A DNA stretch of 64,000 bases, taken from assembly GCF_964253085.1 (NCBI RefSeq), contig NZ_CAXUQH020000002.1, positions 1 to 64,000 of the forward strand, in the 5' to 3' direction. Position numbers and translations under genes: made by a program. Positions within the stretch are counted from its first letter, which is position 1; each line of letters begins with the position of its first letter. Of the stretch, positions 1-9,780 are shown piece by piece. The DNA is from Paenibacillus_E sp964253085 (lineage in GTDB: Bacteria > Bacillota > Bacilli > Paenibacillales > NBRC-103111). Under the pieces are notes generated by a model. It did not search any database, was not told the origin of the DNA, and worked only from the letters and a program-made list of their open reading frames with translations.

Positions 1-1425
1 TAGTCTGAACTTTAATGTAAAACTTGGGCCAGAAGTTGTGAAATTAACGGTTTCCGATCGCCAAGCTGTACCCAGGTCTGTTACATCCGCTTCCCATACA
101 ACCACCCCATCGACAAGTGCTTGTTTATACCAGACCCCAGATGCATTCCCACTAGTAGTACTCACACTGTCATGGTGGTAGAACGTAAGAGTTTTCGTAG
201 TGCTAACTTGGTTTTCATATGCTCCAATATCCACCTTTCCAACGCGACTATTACCCTCAAAATCAGTGGAAGGCGCATTGGCCGTGACTCCAGCGTTTAT
301 CGCTTTTGAATCAGATTGGAGGTGGAAATCATGCCCAGCATAGTTCACAAACTCTGGCTCATCTGCAACTGTGTTCAAATGTGTATTTTGGGCTGCAAGC
401 CGCCAATCTAGAATAGTATTCCCGTACACCAAATTGCTATCGTAAGTGTTGTGGGTGCCGACTGAGCCGTTTAGCTGATTGTTGATCCCATGTTGACGGT
501 TTTTATAGACAATGTTGTTGGATACTATGTTATTATCAGTATTAACAGGCCAAGAAGCGACATAACCGTCTCCAGCACCAATTAAGATGCCAATATCGGT
601 GTCTGTGATAGTATTGTTGACAATTACGTTAGCGGTAGCATCATGCCATTGATGGATTCCTGCGGCACCAATGTCATATATGATGTTATTCGATACAGTA
701 GCTGTCGTGGAAATGTAGATACCTTGAATTTTGTTGCAGCCAGGGTCACCTATGGAGTTGACTATATTGTTTGTGACCACGGTTCCTACCATGCGTACAG
801 GAGGAGTTTCATATTTCTGGTAAAAATCGGATATGTTAATGCCAGAACCGCCATTACCGTTGCATGCGGCTGCACCGCTCCCATACATATATTCAATATG
901 GTGGACGTGATTATTCTTTATCGTGACATGGTGACCTCCGTTCCAGATGCCGTTAGAAATGTGATTGCCTGTACCGTCAATTTCGAACCCATCAATATCG
1001 ACATAGTTGCCTCGGTTAACCCATATAGTTCCGTCAAATGTTGTGTGACTTGTCGGCGGAATAATCCTGGCTCTGGCTCCAGTCACCGGGTTTGTATCTG
1101 ATACATAGCTGATTCGGTCAGTTGAATTGCCGCTCGCAGTAGTAGTCATTTTGGCAGTATAGGTACCCGGAGCGACATGCACGATGGTGCCGGGAGTTGC
1201 TACTGTAGAAGCTTGGTATATCGTGGCGTATGGTTTTGCAGGCGAACCGTCGCCCGCCGGGTAAGTATCGCTTCCAGTGGTTGCTACATAGATGTGGTTA
1301 ACTATGGCATGTGCTTTTGATGGTTGAAAAGTGAGAACCAAACAAAGCATTATCATTAAACATAAGGATACTGTCCAAACTCTTCTACCATGTGATTCTA
1401 TAAAAAGAATTTTTCCATTATACAT
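1..1425 (-). CDS. Secreted parallel beta-helix protein (C-terminus beyond window)
   Basis: The reverse strand is open from the ATG at 1425 to the left edge (475 codons), so the C-terminus is missing. An AAGGAG ribosome site lies 10 nt upstream. The N-terminus is a signal peptide with a hydrophobic stretch (LCLMIMLCLVLTF is approximate) ending near SKAHA. It is followed by the 'IYVATTGSDT' and 'YATIYQASTVATPGTIVHVAPGTY' type opening (given in parts), then many short Asn-rich turns such as ITDTDIGILIGAGDG, typical of right-handed parallel beta-helix proteins (pectate-lyase/DUF1565-like fold). It is a clear paralogue of the next gene, sharing helix layout and motifs, and was probably produced by duplication. 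Polysaccharide binding or cleavage is a family-based guess; no catalytic residues can be assigned. Confidence 0.85.
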   Translation of the reverse strand, partial: MYNGKILFIESHGRRVWTVSLCLMIMLCLVLTFQPSKAHAIVNHIYVATTGSDTYPAGDGSPAKPYATIYQASTVATPGTIVHVAPGTYTAKMTTTASGNSTDRISYVSDTNPVTGARARIIPPTSHTTFDGTIWVNRGNYVDIDGFEIDGTGNHISNGIWNGGHHVTIKNNHVHHIEYMYGSGAAACNGNGGSGINISDFYQKYETPPVRMVGTVVTNNIVNSIGDPGCNKIQGIYISTTATVSNNIIYDIGAAGIHQWHDATANVIVNNTITDTDIGILIGAGDGYVASWPVNTDNNIVSNNIVYKNRQHGINNQLNGSVGTHNTYDSNLVYGNTILDWRLAAQNTHLNTVADEPEFVNYAGHDFHLQSDSKAINAGVTANAPSTDFEGNSRVGKVDIGAYENQVSTTKTLTFYHHDSVSTTSGNASGVWYKQALVDGVVVWEADVTDLGTAWRSETVNFTTSGPSFTLKFRL

Positions 1426-1544
1426 TTGTTTCACTCCTTACATAATTTTTAAATCTTACCATGATTCTTTAGCTATGAAATACATGACTACACAAACCCC
1501 AAAATAACCATTCCGTACGAATCTCGAAAGCTTTACATAACAAA

Positions 1545-1594
1545 CCCCTTTCGAAGAAAACAGTTTCTGTTTTACCAAGTAGGGGCATTTTTTT
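1545..1594. terminator. Candidate terminator between the two beta-helix genes
   Basis: A 7-bp perfect stem (AAAACAG / CTGTTTT, 1557-1573) sits inside outer CCCC/GGGG arms (1545-1548 and 1582-1585). A T7 run follows on the plus strand, but the neighbouring genes run leftward, so its use as a terminator is uncertain. Confidence 0.3.
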
Positions 1595-1625
1595 GTTTTC
1601 ACTATATACTTACTAATTATTCCCT

Positions 1626-4556
1626 TTATTTAGTGTTTCCAGATTGATCATGAGGCACTGTAACAATTACAGAAGTCTCATCCTGGTTGCCTGCCTGATC
1701 AGTTATCGTATACGTGATTGTGTATATACGTCCTGTTCCGCTACCTGATCTTTCAGCCCGTAAACTGAAGGATGTGTCTTCTGAACCGATATTGGCTTGA
1801 ACGTCACCTTGCGAGCCGTCCGGCTCATTACTCGAAATTGAGGATAAGATCACGGTGGCTACGCCTGATCCAGTGTCACTCGAATTTAATATGGCATTAA
1901 TCGGCACCATTTTATGATTCGGTGTCCATATGGACGTTCTATCTAACTGAACGGTTAGTAATGGTGCTGTTTGATCAATGTTGATTTGAAGAGATTTAGC
2001 CTCCTCTATATTTCCCACCCCATCTATTGAACGATAATATAACGTGTGCATGCCATCTACGGATAAATGAATGGGTTCTACATAAGTCGCCCATTCAGAG
2101 TTTTGATCCAAACGATACTCTGTTTTGATTACTCCGGGATCAGCGTCATCGGCTTTCAAACTTACTTGAACATCGGAATGATACCATCCATTTTTTTCCG
2201 CTCCATACACAGCTGCTATGGTTGTGGGAGGTGATATATCCTGAGGAGCAAGCAGTTCGATTTCAGTAATACCCATTTTGTAATTGGAGGACTCTGGATT
2301 TTTACCTATATTCTCAAATGTAATTTGATGGATGCCTTGTGTTAGCCATGTTTCTCCAATCGGGTCGAAGGCAGTACCTCTTCCCGTGTTTCCGTAAAAA
2401 TTATATTCCGCGAGTTGCTGTCCATCGATTTTGATTGTGTAAATTCCATAGCTGCTCGCCTTAAAAGTTTTCAGACCGAGTTGGTACAAATGCGTTTCTG
2501 GTACATCTAAACTGAACGTAATCGAAGGTCCTGCAGTTACCGCTTCAAACTGCAATGTAGGAGCATAGATAATGATGCCCGCTGTTTTGGAAACGATTGG
2601 CACATTGGTAAATTGGTAAATAACCGCAATACCGGGCTGTATAGTAATCATGCGCGTTGCGGAAAAGACCTGACCATTAAAAGTAACATCCACTGTAATA
2701 CCAGCTGTACCCGGTGCGATCGCTGTTAACAAACCGCTGGCATTAACGCTAGCGATACCAGGATTGCTGCTGCGATAAGTAATTGTGGCATTTTTTAAAG
2801 AGGCAACCTTACCGTTGTTGGATGTACCTGAAACAGTCGCTTGGGCAAATTGCCCCTTGACCATGGCATCTTTCGTAACAGTTAAGGCAACGGAAGCAAG
2901 ACTAGGCGGATCAATTGTCACGTTCGTACTTGCTTTTTTGGTCACACCGTCTAACGTAACTTCCACATTCAATAGGTCAGTCCCGCTGGTAAGTCCGGTA
3001 ACTAAACCTGCCGAATTGACAGAAGCAACAACACGATTATTCATATAGTAACGGACGGTGGCATTATTCAAATCTGCAGCACTTCCATTACTTAATAGAC
3101 CACTTACCGTATACTGCTGCGTTTGCCCCACCTCTGGATTGGGTTCGTTAGTCTGCAATGTTAACGATTGCAAGCGCTCCGCTACATATATTTGAATGGT
3201 GCTTGACTTTGACGTTCCGTTTGTTACGGTCGCTGTAATGTTAGCCACACCATTTCCTGTAGCGGTTACAACTCCGCTGCTGTCGACAGTGGCCACACTC
3301 AGATTGTCGCTAACGTATTGTGCTCCGCTTAAGTCGGTTGACGAGATCAGTTTTGTCGTTTCTCCGATTTTCATATTTTTCGAAACGGCATTTAAAGTGA
3401 ATGTATTAGGGGAATATTCGTAAGCACCGATGTCATTGCCAGTACCCATCGGTCGTGTATTACCATCCAAATCCGTAGAAGGCGCGTAGGTCGGTGATCC
3501 GGCGTCAATCGCAGGTGAAGTGGACTTGAGATGATAATCCCCGCCTCCTGTCCCTGGGTCGTACACAAACTCCGGATCTGCAGTGAATGTACCGGAATGA
3601 GTTAAGCCGTTTTGAAGGTTAATATTATAGATGCTATTTTGGTAGACCAAATTGTTTGTATAAGTGTTGTGAGTACCGGTAGCACCTTGTTCTGAGATCC
3701 CGTAGAGATTGTTATAAACGATGTTGTTGGACACGTTGACGTTATCAGCTGGTCCAGTGGTATGATGGAAGTCGCCTCCGCCCACAATGATACCGAATTT
3801 TGAGGAAAAAACTGTGTTGTTAGCAATAGTAACGTTATTCGCATCATGCCAAAGATGAATGGCTGCCCCGCCAATATCATAAGCCAAGTTATTCTTCACA
3901 GTAGCAGACGTACTGATATAGATACCTTGAATGAAATGACAACCTTCATAGCCGACGTCGTGGACGACGTTCCCAGTAACTTCGGTATTAACTCCGTATG
4001 TCCAATAATCCGTGTTAATGCCTGCCCCGCCACTGCCTGTGCATGCGATATTCGTAGCAATATGATGGACGTGGTTGTTCTTTATAGCGGTGTAGGTTCC
4101 CGTAGTATAGATACCTTGACGCGTATCACTGCCATTTCCGTCAACTTCGAAACCTTCGATGTCCACATAGTCCCCCTGGTTATCCCATACATATTCTGTA
4201 GGGTTGACAGGCGGTGGAATGATCCTTGCTCCCCACTTCGTGTCTGAAATATAGTGGATTCGGTTGGTCGCTGTACCGTTTGCCAATGTTCGAAACCCGC
4301 CAGTGTATGTACCCGGTGCGACATGCACGGTGGTACCAGGAGAGGCGACTTGAGAAGCTTTGAGAATCGTTAGGAATGGCCTTTCCTGTGTTCCCGGGTT
4401 AGAATCGTTCCCCGTAGTAGCTACATAATAATCTGTAGCGGCATAGGCAGTCGACTGAATAAAAGTTGCCAGGCCCGGGACTACAGATAAACACAGGAAA
4501 AGGATCATGACTCTTCTGTTCAAAGCCATTCCTGAAAGGTTGCTTTTTTTGAACAT
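1626..4556 (-). CDS. Secreted multi-domain beta-helix protein with Ig-like domains
   Basis: 976 residues; ATG start with AGAAGGAG 10 nt upstream. Residues about 1-39 form a signal peptide ending at 'STAYAA'. Residues about 40-390 are a parallel beta-helix starting with 'YYVATTGNDSNPGTQ' and ending with 'GNDIGAYEYSP'. About 390-650 holds three bacterial Ig-like (Big_2) repeats, each with the 'ASVNASGLLTAIAPGTAGI'-style signature. About 650-770 looks like a carbohydrate-binding-module-type beta domain. About 775-865 is an OmpL47/Ig-like domain ('YRSIDGVGNIEE'), and a last Ig-like domain follows ('YTITDQAGNQDE'). There is no LPxTG or SLH anchor, so it is probably released or loosely wall-bound. 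The layout suits a secreted polysaccharide lyase or adhesin. It lies next to a DapA-like gene and an LplABC importer, consistent with extracellular glycan use; the substrate is unknown. Confidence 0.85.
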   Translation of the reverse strand: MFKKSNLSGMALNRRVMILFLCLSVVPGLATFIQSTAYAATDYYVATTGNDSNPGTQERPFLTILKASQVASPGTTVHVAPGTYTGGFRTLANGTATNRIHYISDTKWGARIIPPPVNPTEYVWDNQGDYVDIEGFEVDGNGSDTRQGIYTTGTYTAIKNNHVHHIATNIACTGSGGAGINTDYWTYGVNTEVTGNVVHDVGYEGCHFIQGIYISTSATVKNNLAYDIGGAAIHLWHDANNVTIANNTVFSSKFGIIVGGGDFHHTTGPADNVNVSNNIVYNNLYGISEQGATGTHNTYTNNLVYQNSIYNINLQNGLTHSGTFTADPEFVYDPGTGGGDYHLKSTSPAIDAGSPTYAPSTDLDGNTRPMGTGNDIGAYEYSPNTFTLNAVSKNMKIGETTKLISSTDLSGAQYVSDNLSVATVDSSGVVTATGNGVANITATVTNGTSKSSTIQIYVAERLQSLTLQTNEPNPEVGQTQQYTVSGLLSNGSAADLNNATVRYYMNNRVVASVNSAGLVTGLTSGTDLLNVEVTLDGVTKKASTNVTIDPPSLASVALTVTKDAMVKGQFAQATVSGTSNNGKVASLKNATITYRSSNPGIASVNASGLLTAIAPGTAGITVDVTFNGQVFSATRMITIQPGIAVIYQFTNVPIVSKTAGIIIYAPTLQFEAVTAGPSITFSLDVPETHLYQLGLKTFKASSYGIYTIKIDGQQLAEYNFYGNTGRGTAFDPIGETWLTQGIHQITFENIGKNPESSNYKMGITEIELLAPQDISPPTTIAAVYGAEKNGWYHSDVQVSLKADDADPGVIKTEYRLDQNSEWATYVEPIHLSVDGMHTLYYRSIDGVGNIEEAKSLQINIDQTAPLLTVQLDRTSIWTPNHKMVPINAILNSSDTGSGVATVILSSISSNEPDGSQGDVQANIGSEDTSFSLRAERSGSGTGRIYTITYTITDQAGNQDETSVIVTVPHDQSGNTK

Positions 4557-4725
4557 TGATTACACTCCTTCTACTTCTAGAATTTAAAATCACTCCTTCT
4601 GATCATCTTAGATGTGTAAATATCATTTTCAGTAGCTTGAAGCTACACAAACCTGAAAAAGATTCGCTTATGAAGCTTTACACTTCCTTCTGTCACCCCG
4701 TACAAGTGACTGCATTTCTTCTAAA

Positions 4726-5607
4726 CTATGACTTTTGTTGCATGCCAGTTTCATAACCCAAAATAACTTCTTGAATTCTTCTGGAATTGGAAGTCAGAAG
4801 TGGTAGTCTTGTTTCAGGGGAGGAGAATATCCCTAAGTGATACAGAAGAGCTTTCGAAGTGGGAATCTCGTCACCGGGACCGAACATGCTTATAAACGGC
4901 AGAATGACTTCTGCATAGAGCTTGAAGCTTTCAATTCGTTTACCGCTTACATACAGATTCCAACAATTGCGGAAATCCTCAGGGTAAATGATGGGGGCGA
5001 TGATCATGTTCCCGTCAATGCCAGCTTCAAAGGCTCTAAAACAAATAATATCATCGCCACCGAAAACAATCAGGTTCGATTGTTCTTTTAATTTGCGAAT
5101 TTTTGAGAATGAGTGGTCGGTCATTTTGATCGCTTTGATAGATGGGATGGATTGAGCAAGATGTAAAAGTTCATCAGCTGTAAATTGGGTGCTGGTTGTT
5201 GTCGGGTTGTCATAGAATACAAGTTCTAAACCAGTTTGATCTGCAAGCATCCCCACGTATTCCTCTACCATTTCTAGTGAATTAGGAAAATAGTAAGGGC
5301 TTGGGACTAATGCAGCCTTAATACCTGAATCTGATGCTGCTTTGCCAATCTCGACTGCCTCCGCCAAATTCGTGTGGCCGAGTCCGACCACAATCTCTTT
5401 CCCTGATGGCATTCGTTTAGCCATATAATCAATGATTTGGATTCTCTCTTCTTTGGATAATGCCGGAGCTTCTCCCGTACTTCCGCAAACGACGTATCCA
5501 TCCAATGACTGCACGGTTTGTTCTATTAATCTATCAAAATCTTCGTAATGTACTTTACCATCTACAAATGGCGTGGGTATAACCGGAATATTTCCTAGTA
5601 AGCTCAT
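4726..5607 (-). CDS. Dihydrodipicolinate synthase/N-acetylneuraminate lyase family aldolase
   Basis: 293 residues, normal family length. The class I aldolase (TIM-barrel) signature is complete: GSTGE at 42-46 (pyruvate carboxylate binding), Tyr132 in 'FYDNP' and the Schiff-base Lys161 in 'IKAIKMTD', the same positions as in E. coli DapA. Members cleave or form 2-keto-3-deoxy acids or related pyruvate adducts. The gene lies 36 bp after the LplC-type permease in the same direction, so it is probably a catabolic aldolase for an imported sugar acid or amino-acid derivative rather than the housekeeping lysine enzyme. This role is inferred from context. Confidence 0.85.
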   Translation of the reverse strand: MSLLGNIPVIPTPFVDGKVHYEDFDRLIEQTVQSLDGYVVCGSTGEAPALSKEERIQIIDYMAKRMPSGKEIVVGLGHTNLAEAVEIGKAASDSGIKAALVPSPYYFPNSLEMVEEYVGMLADQTGLELVFYDNPTTTSTQFTADELLHLAQSIPSIKAIKMTDHSFSKIRKLKEQSNLIVFGGDDIICFRAFEAGIDGNMIIAPIIYPEDFRNCWNLYVSGKRIESFKLYAEVILPFISMFGPGDEIPTSKALLYHLGIFSSPETRLPLLTSNSRRIQEVILGYETGMQQKS

Positions 5608-5643
5608 GTTTAAAACTTCCTTCCCTGTATTAACAGTATTTTT

Positions 5644-6519
5644 TTACTCTTTAATAGCCCCAACCATAACGCCTTTAACGAAAAACCTTTGCAAATAGGG
5701 ATATAAAATAAGGATCGGCCCTGTGGCGACGATAATCGTTGCATACTTAATGGTCAAAGCAACTTCTAACTTGTTTCCTCCCGAATTTGCTGTCATATTA
5801 TCCGTACTGTTGCTGATTAGAATTTCTCTCAGAATTAGTTGCAGCGGATAATTCCCACGATCTCTCATATAAATGAGCGCGTTAAACCAAGAATTCCAAT
5901 GAGCGACTCCATAAAATAAAAACATAACAGCTACAACCGGCAGTGAAAGTGGTAGCACCACACGCATGAGAATTGTAAAATCATTTGCACCATCCAGCCG
6001 CGCCGTTTCCTCCAGGCTCACTGGCACAGCTTGAAAAGCCGTTCTCATTATAATCAAATTGAATGCACTCATGGCCACAGGAAAGATCAGCGCCCACAAA
6101 GTGTCCAACATTCCAAGACCGTTCACAAGTAAGTAATTCGGAATTAGTCCACCATTAAAGAACATCGTGAAAACGATCATAAACATGATAAGATTTTTCA
6201 ACATAACGTTGTTCCTGGACAAAGCATAAGCACCTAAAGAAGTCATAATAAGATTAAGACTCGTGCCTACGATTACCACAAACAGAGTGTTCAAATAACC
6301 GGTAATAATGATTGGATTGTTAAATACAGCCTTGTACGATTCCAAGCTGAATTCATGGGGCCACCATATCATCCCCCTTGTCTGCGCGATCCATCCTGGA
6401 TCACTGAATGAAGCAACCAGAACATACCAAAATGGATATAAGGTAACAAACATTAGCAACAGCATAAACGAGATATTGCAGCCATCAAAAATTAACTCCC
6501 ATACTGATCTATTATTCAT
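5644..6519 (-). CDS. lplC: ABC transporter permease, LplC/YtcP type
   Basis: Six-span carbohydrate ABC permease (MalG-like family). The EAA loop for ATPase contact is visible as 'EETARLDGANDF', and the C-terminus 'FVKGVMVGAIKE' is typical of the LplC group. The frame opens at a TTG (6528), but the AGGGGG ribosome site is 9 nt before the ATG at 6519, so I chose 6519. It lies 18 bp after lplB. The cluster has no ATPase gene, as is usual for LplABC loci that share an MsmX-type ATPase encoded elsewhere. The symbol is by family resemblance. Confidence 0.85.
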   Translation of the reverse strand: MNNRSVWELIFDGCNISFMLLLMFVTLYPFWYVLVASFSDPGWIAQTRGMIWWPHEFSLESYKAVFNNPIIITGYLNTLFVVIVGTSLNLIMTSLGAYALSRNNVMLKNLIMFMIVFTMFFNGGLIPNYLLVNGLGMLDTLWALIFPVAMSAFNLIIMRTAFQAVPVSLEETARLDGANDFTILMRVVLPLSLPVVAVMFLFYGVAHWNSWFNALIYMRDRGNYPLQLILREILISNSTDNMTANSGGNKLEVALTIKYATIIVATGPILILYPYLQRFFVKGVMVGAIKE

Positions 6520-6537
6520 GTGATGCAACCCCCTGCT

Positions 6538-7500
6538 TTACCATAGCTTTGTTTCCGTTACCCTCTTGCTAAAGGAGTTAGCTAATATTAATAACATGAA
6601 ATTAATTACTGAATTAAATAATCCGATTGCTGCACTGTAGCTGAAACTCGCCTCCAATATGCCCTTGCGGTAAACGTATGTTCCGATGACATCCGCTGTA
6701 TTATAAGTAGCTGTATTGTACATGAGCAATATTTTGTCGCTGTTAATAGACATGAGACTGCCTATTTGCAGAATCAATAAAATGATGACGGTTGGCATAA
6801 TACCAGGCATCGTAATATGTACGATTTGCTTTAGCCGACTCGCCCCATCAACCTTGGCCGCTTCATAGAGCGAAGGATCAATGCTGGACATCGCTGCCAA
6901 ATAAATAATCGTTCCCCAGCCAATGTTTTGCCAAATGCCGGAGCTAACGAATAACGTACGAAACCATCCGGACTCACTCAGATAGGCCAATTTTTCAAAT
7001 TCGAAATGTGCCAAAATATTATTGATCAGTCCATCCCTTGCCAAAAAATCGACCATTAGTCCAACTACAACAACAAGCGAAATAAAATACGGTACGTAGG
7101 TGATTGTCTGAACAATACGTTTAAACAAAGCACTTCGAAGCTCATTAAGCAGTAAAGCCAAAAGAATAGGTGCAGTAAATCCAAAGGTAAGATCGTAGAA
7201 GCTAAGAAGCAGTGTATTTCGAATCAATCTGACAAAGTAAAAGCTATGGAAAAATTCCTCGAAATATTTAAAACCAACCCATGGGCTATTCCACATGCCC
7301 GTTCCAGGGGAGTAGTCTTTAAAAGCAATCTGTATGCCATACATCGGACCATAATGAAATATTAAATAGTAGAGCACAACAGGTACTATCATTATGTAGA
7401 TGTAACGATTTACTTTTATATCTCGCTTCAACCTATAGCTAAACTTCATTTTATCCGCCGCCTTTGTCACGGCAGGAATCTGTTTGGAGATAAGCGGCAT
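6538..7500 (-). CDS. lplB: ABC transporter permease, LplB type
   Basis: 320 residues, six predicted membrane spans, with the N-terminal 'YYLIFHYGPMYGIQIAFKDY' signature of LplB permeases and an EAA loop 'EAAKVDGASRLKQI'. It forms the membrane channel with the following LplC-type gene and receives substrate from the lipoprotein encoded upstream. A stable hairpin separates it from the binding-protein gene, which probably allows less permease than binding protein to be made. Confidence 0.87.
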   Translation of the reverse strand: MPLISKQIPAVTKAADKMKFSYRLKRDIKVNRYIYIMIVPVVLYYLIFHYGPMYGIQIAFKDYSPGTGMWNSPWVGFKYFEEFFHSFYFVRLIRNTLLLSFYDLTFGFTAPILLALLLNELRSALFKRIVQTITYVPYFISLVVVVGLMVDFLARDGLINNILAHFEFEKLAYLSESGWFRTLFVSSGIWQNIGWGTIIYLAAMSSIDPSLYEAAKVDGASRLKQIVHITMPGIMPTVIILLILQIGSLMSINSDKILLMYNTATYNTADVIGTYVYRKGILEASFSYSAAIGLFNSVINFMLLILANSFSKRVTETKLW

Positions 7501-7541
7501 AAAATATTCCTCCTTGTTAAAAAAAGCAGCTTAATAATCGA

Positions 7542-7578
7542 AAGTCCGTGCCCAAACATAGCGTCTCAACACGGACTT
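7542..7578 (-). promoter_or_regulatory. Intercistronic mRNA hairpin
   Basis: A perfect 9-bp stem (AAGTCCGTG / CACGGACTT) with a 19-nt loop lies between the binding-protein stop and lplB. No T-run follows on the transcribed strand, so it looks like a processing or stability hairpin (as between malE and malF) rather than a terminator. Confidence 0.5.
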
Positions 7579-7587
7579 CTCGCTTGG

Positions 7588-9234
7588 TTACTTCTTCATA
7601 TAACGGTCATAGGCGGCTTGATTAAGCTTTACCGCGTCTTCAATTTTTAATTTAGTCAAGGTTTGTATATAATCATCAAATTTACTTAACGGCTCTATAC
7701 CCATAATAAACTTATTAGTCATCTCGTTCTTATAAGTATTTAAATCTGCCATAATAGAAGCAAACTTCGCTTGTTCATCTGCATTTAGTAATGAATTTGG
7801 CAGCTGCTTAGAATGATCGGCAACAATCCATGTTGCCATGGCATCCGCTTGCTCCTTATCGTTATGCCATTGTCTGTCCGCGTCTGCATCTACAAGGAAC
7901 GGTCCCCCTGAAGTTTCTAACGAATAGAGTGCTAGGGCTTGTGAAACGGACAATTTATTCGGATTTTTCAAAATAAGGTCAGTATACTGTGGTTTCCCAT
8001 TCACTAAGCTGTAACTTTGACCTTCAACTCCGAAATTGTACATGAGCGCTCCTTCCTTGCTGTAACCGAAATCCAGCCATGCCGCAATTTTTTCCGGATT
8101 TTTGGCTGATGCAGAAATCGCTGCGCCGCTACCATCGATTGGAACACCTACCGTCGATATAGGTTTACTCCCCCCATTAATCGATGGGAACGGCACACCA
8201 ATGAGTTTGAAATTTGGGTCCTTATCTTTCTTTAATTGCATATAAGCTCCAAGACTGCTCCCCACCCAGCCTGCCATTGATCCAAGCTGATTATCCAGCA
8301 TCTTACCATCTCTTATTTTCGGATCCGATGTTAAATAATCTTTGTCAATAAGACCTGCTTTGTACCATTTGTTCATCAAGGTTAGGAAATCTTTGTACTT
8401 CGGTTGAACAGGACCATATTTTACAAGGCCGGCATCTTGATAGAATCCTGTTGTGATTCCGAAAGCTCCAATAAATGCGTAGCTGCTTTCCTGATCCGTT
8501 TGTCTGTAAAAAAATGGAATTTCATCTTTTTTACCATTCCCGTTTGGATCCCCATCGCGGAAGGCTGTTAGCACTTTCTCCCAATCCTCAATTGTATTGG
8601 GCGATTGTAAATTCAATTTGTCCAACCAGTCCTTACGAATCATTAAGCCGTGATATACAAATACCTGAGGATCGCTTGCAATTAATGGAAACGCGTATAT
8701 ATTCCCATCATCACTTGTAATCGCTTTTCTGATATTCGGTTTATCCTTCAGTAATTTAGATAAATTTGGCGCGTTCTTTTCTATAATTTCATTCAAACGA
8801 AGAATTCTTCCGTCTTTGATCGCCCTGTCTGGAAAGTTCGCCGACCACTGGTTATAGATGACATCTGGGAGTCTACCTGAGGCCATCATCAAATTAAATT
8901 GATCTTTTGTATTCGCTTCTCCGGCAGGTGGATGTTGAAATTCTACTTTGGTTCCAGTGACTTTTTCCAATTGTTTGTACAGTGCCATCTCACTGTAACT
9001 CTTAATCGATACTGCTGCATCCGTGTTCATAGACACCCAATAAGTCAATGAGGCCGGGTATTTCGAACCTGCACTTGGCTCCTTAGCTGTATCTAATGGT
9101 TTCGTACTTTCTTTCGCGGGACTGCTCTCGTTTACACCTGAGTTACTAGTGTTACTGCAGGCGATGGTTAAGCTTCCCAACATAAACACCGACATCACTG
9201 TCAAAAGCCCTTTTTTCTTCGATAGCTTCATCAA
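7588..9234 (-). CDS. lplA: LplA-type extracellular solute-binding lipoprotein
   Basis: 548 residues. The lipoprotein signal peptide ends in the lipobox 'LTIAC' (Cys26) followed by a Ser/Asn-rich tether. The mature part is a cluster-F type carbohydrate-binding protein ('LTYWVSMNTDAA' near the N-terminus, 'GKMLDNQLGSMAGWVGSS' in the middle). C-terminal 'LNQAAYDRYMKK' is intact, unlike the paralogue at 11437-13119. It is first in an operon with two permeases and the DapA-like aldolase. The ligand is unknown; oligosaccharide, acyl-amino acid or alditol are all known for this family. Confidence 0.87.
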   Translation of the reverse strand: MMKLSKKKGLLTVMSVFMLGSLTIACSNTSNSGVNESSPAKESTKPLDTAKEPSAGSKYPASLTYWVSMNTDAAVSIKSYSEMALYKQLEKVTGTKVEFQHPPAGEANTKDQFNLMMASGRLPDVIYNQWSANFPDRAIKDGRILRLNEIIEKNAPNLSKLLKDKPNIRKAITSDDGNIYAFPLIASDPQVFVYHGLMIRKDWLDKLNLQSPNTIEDWEKVLTAFRDGDPNGNGKKDEIPFFYRQTDQESSYAFIGAFGITTGFYQDAGLVKYGPVQPKYKDFLTLMNKWYKAGLIDKDYLTSDPKIRDGKMLDNQLGSMAGWVGSSLGAYMQLKKDKDPNFKLIGVPFPSINGGSKPISTVGVPIDGSGAAISASAKNPEKIAAWLDFGYSKEGALMYNFGVEGQSYSLVNGKPQYTDLILKNPNKLSVSQALALYSLETSGGPFLVDADADRQWHNDKEQADAMATWIVADHSKQLPNSLLNADEQAKFASIMADLNTYKNEMTNKFIMGIEPLSKFDDYIQTLTKLKIEDAVKLNQAAYDRYMKK

Positions 9235-9780
9235 TGCATACCTCCCTTAGATCATGTTATTCGTTATGAACCATGCCTCTCGGCTTGCTTTAACTATATT
9301 AGTGGAGCTTTCAATCGCATATAGCCCGTTTTACATATTTAATGTCTGGATTAATTATTTAAGGTTAACAGTATTCATATTCCCAGTTCTTTTTAAAGAT
9401 TTGGTGGCAATCCACCATATCTCAATGCATCTTGATCCATCTTTCACTGGGTTTAGCTATAGTTTTTGCCCTCCTGGCTTGCAGTTTACACACTTGGAGC
9501 ATACTAGAATGGCAAAATGGCTTCAGTGGAACCAGCAAAGTTCTGGATGGAGTTAGCATTACCTTTGGGATATGAGGTAAAATACTTGCAATAAGAAATC
9601 AGACAATTGCTGCCCTAAGTGACGTACATCACTGTCACGTCTCCGTTAAATAACACATTCTCACAGGGCAATTTTCCGGATAATAAATCCTTCAAATAAC
9701 CAAGACTATGGCCATATCCAGTTAGTACAATTTAACTTGGATAACTTAGTGAAATGTAAGTCACTTACATTTTTTTACTC
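9235..9780. other. Intergenic, no gene seen
   Basis: 546 bp. It must hold the promoter of the leftward lplA operon and the end of the cystathionine-gamma-synthase-like gene. I see no convincing coding frame, repeat or terminator. A 100-codon rightward frame (9254-9556) lacks a ribosome site and a protein-like composition. Confidence 0.5.

Noticed and set aside
4726..5607. Lysine-biosynthesis dapA
   Set aside because: The catalytic residues are shared by the whole aldolase family; position behind a sugar-type permease argues for a catabolic paralogue, so no symbol given.
9254..9556. 100-codon rightward ORF upstream of the binding-protein gene
   Set aside because: No ribosome site, and it covers the promoter region of the leftward operon; composition not protein-like.
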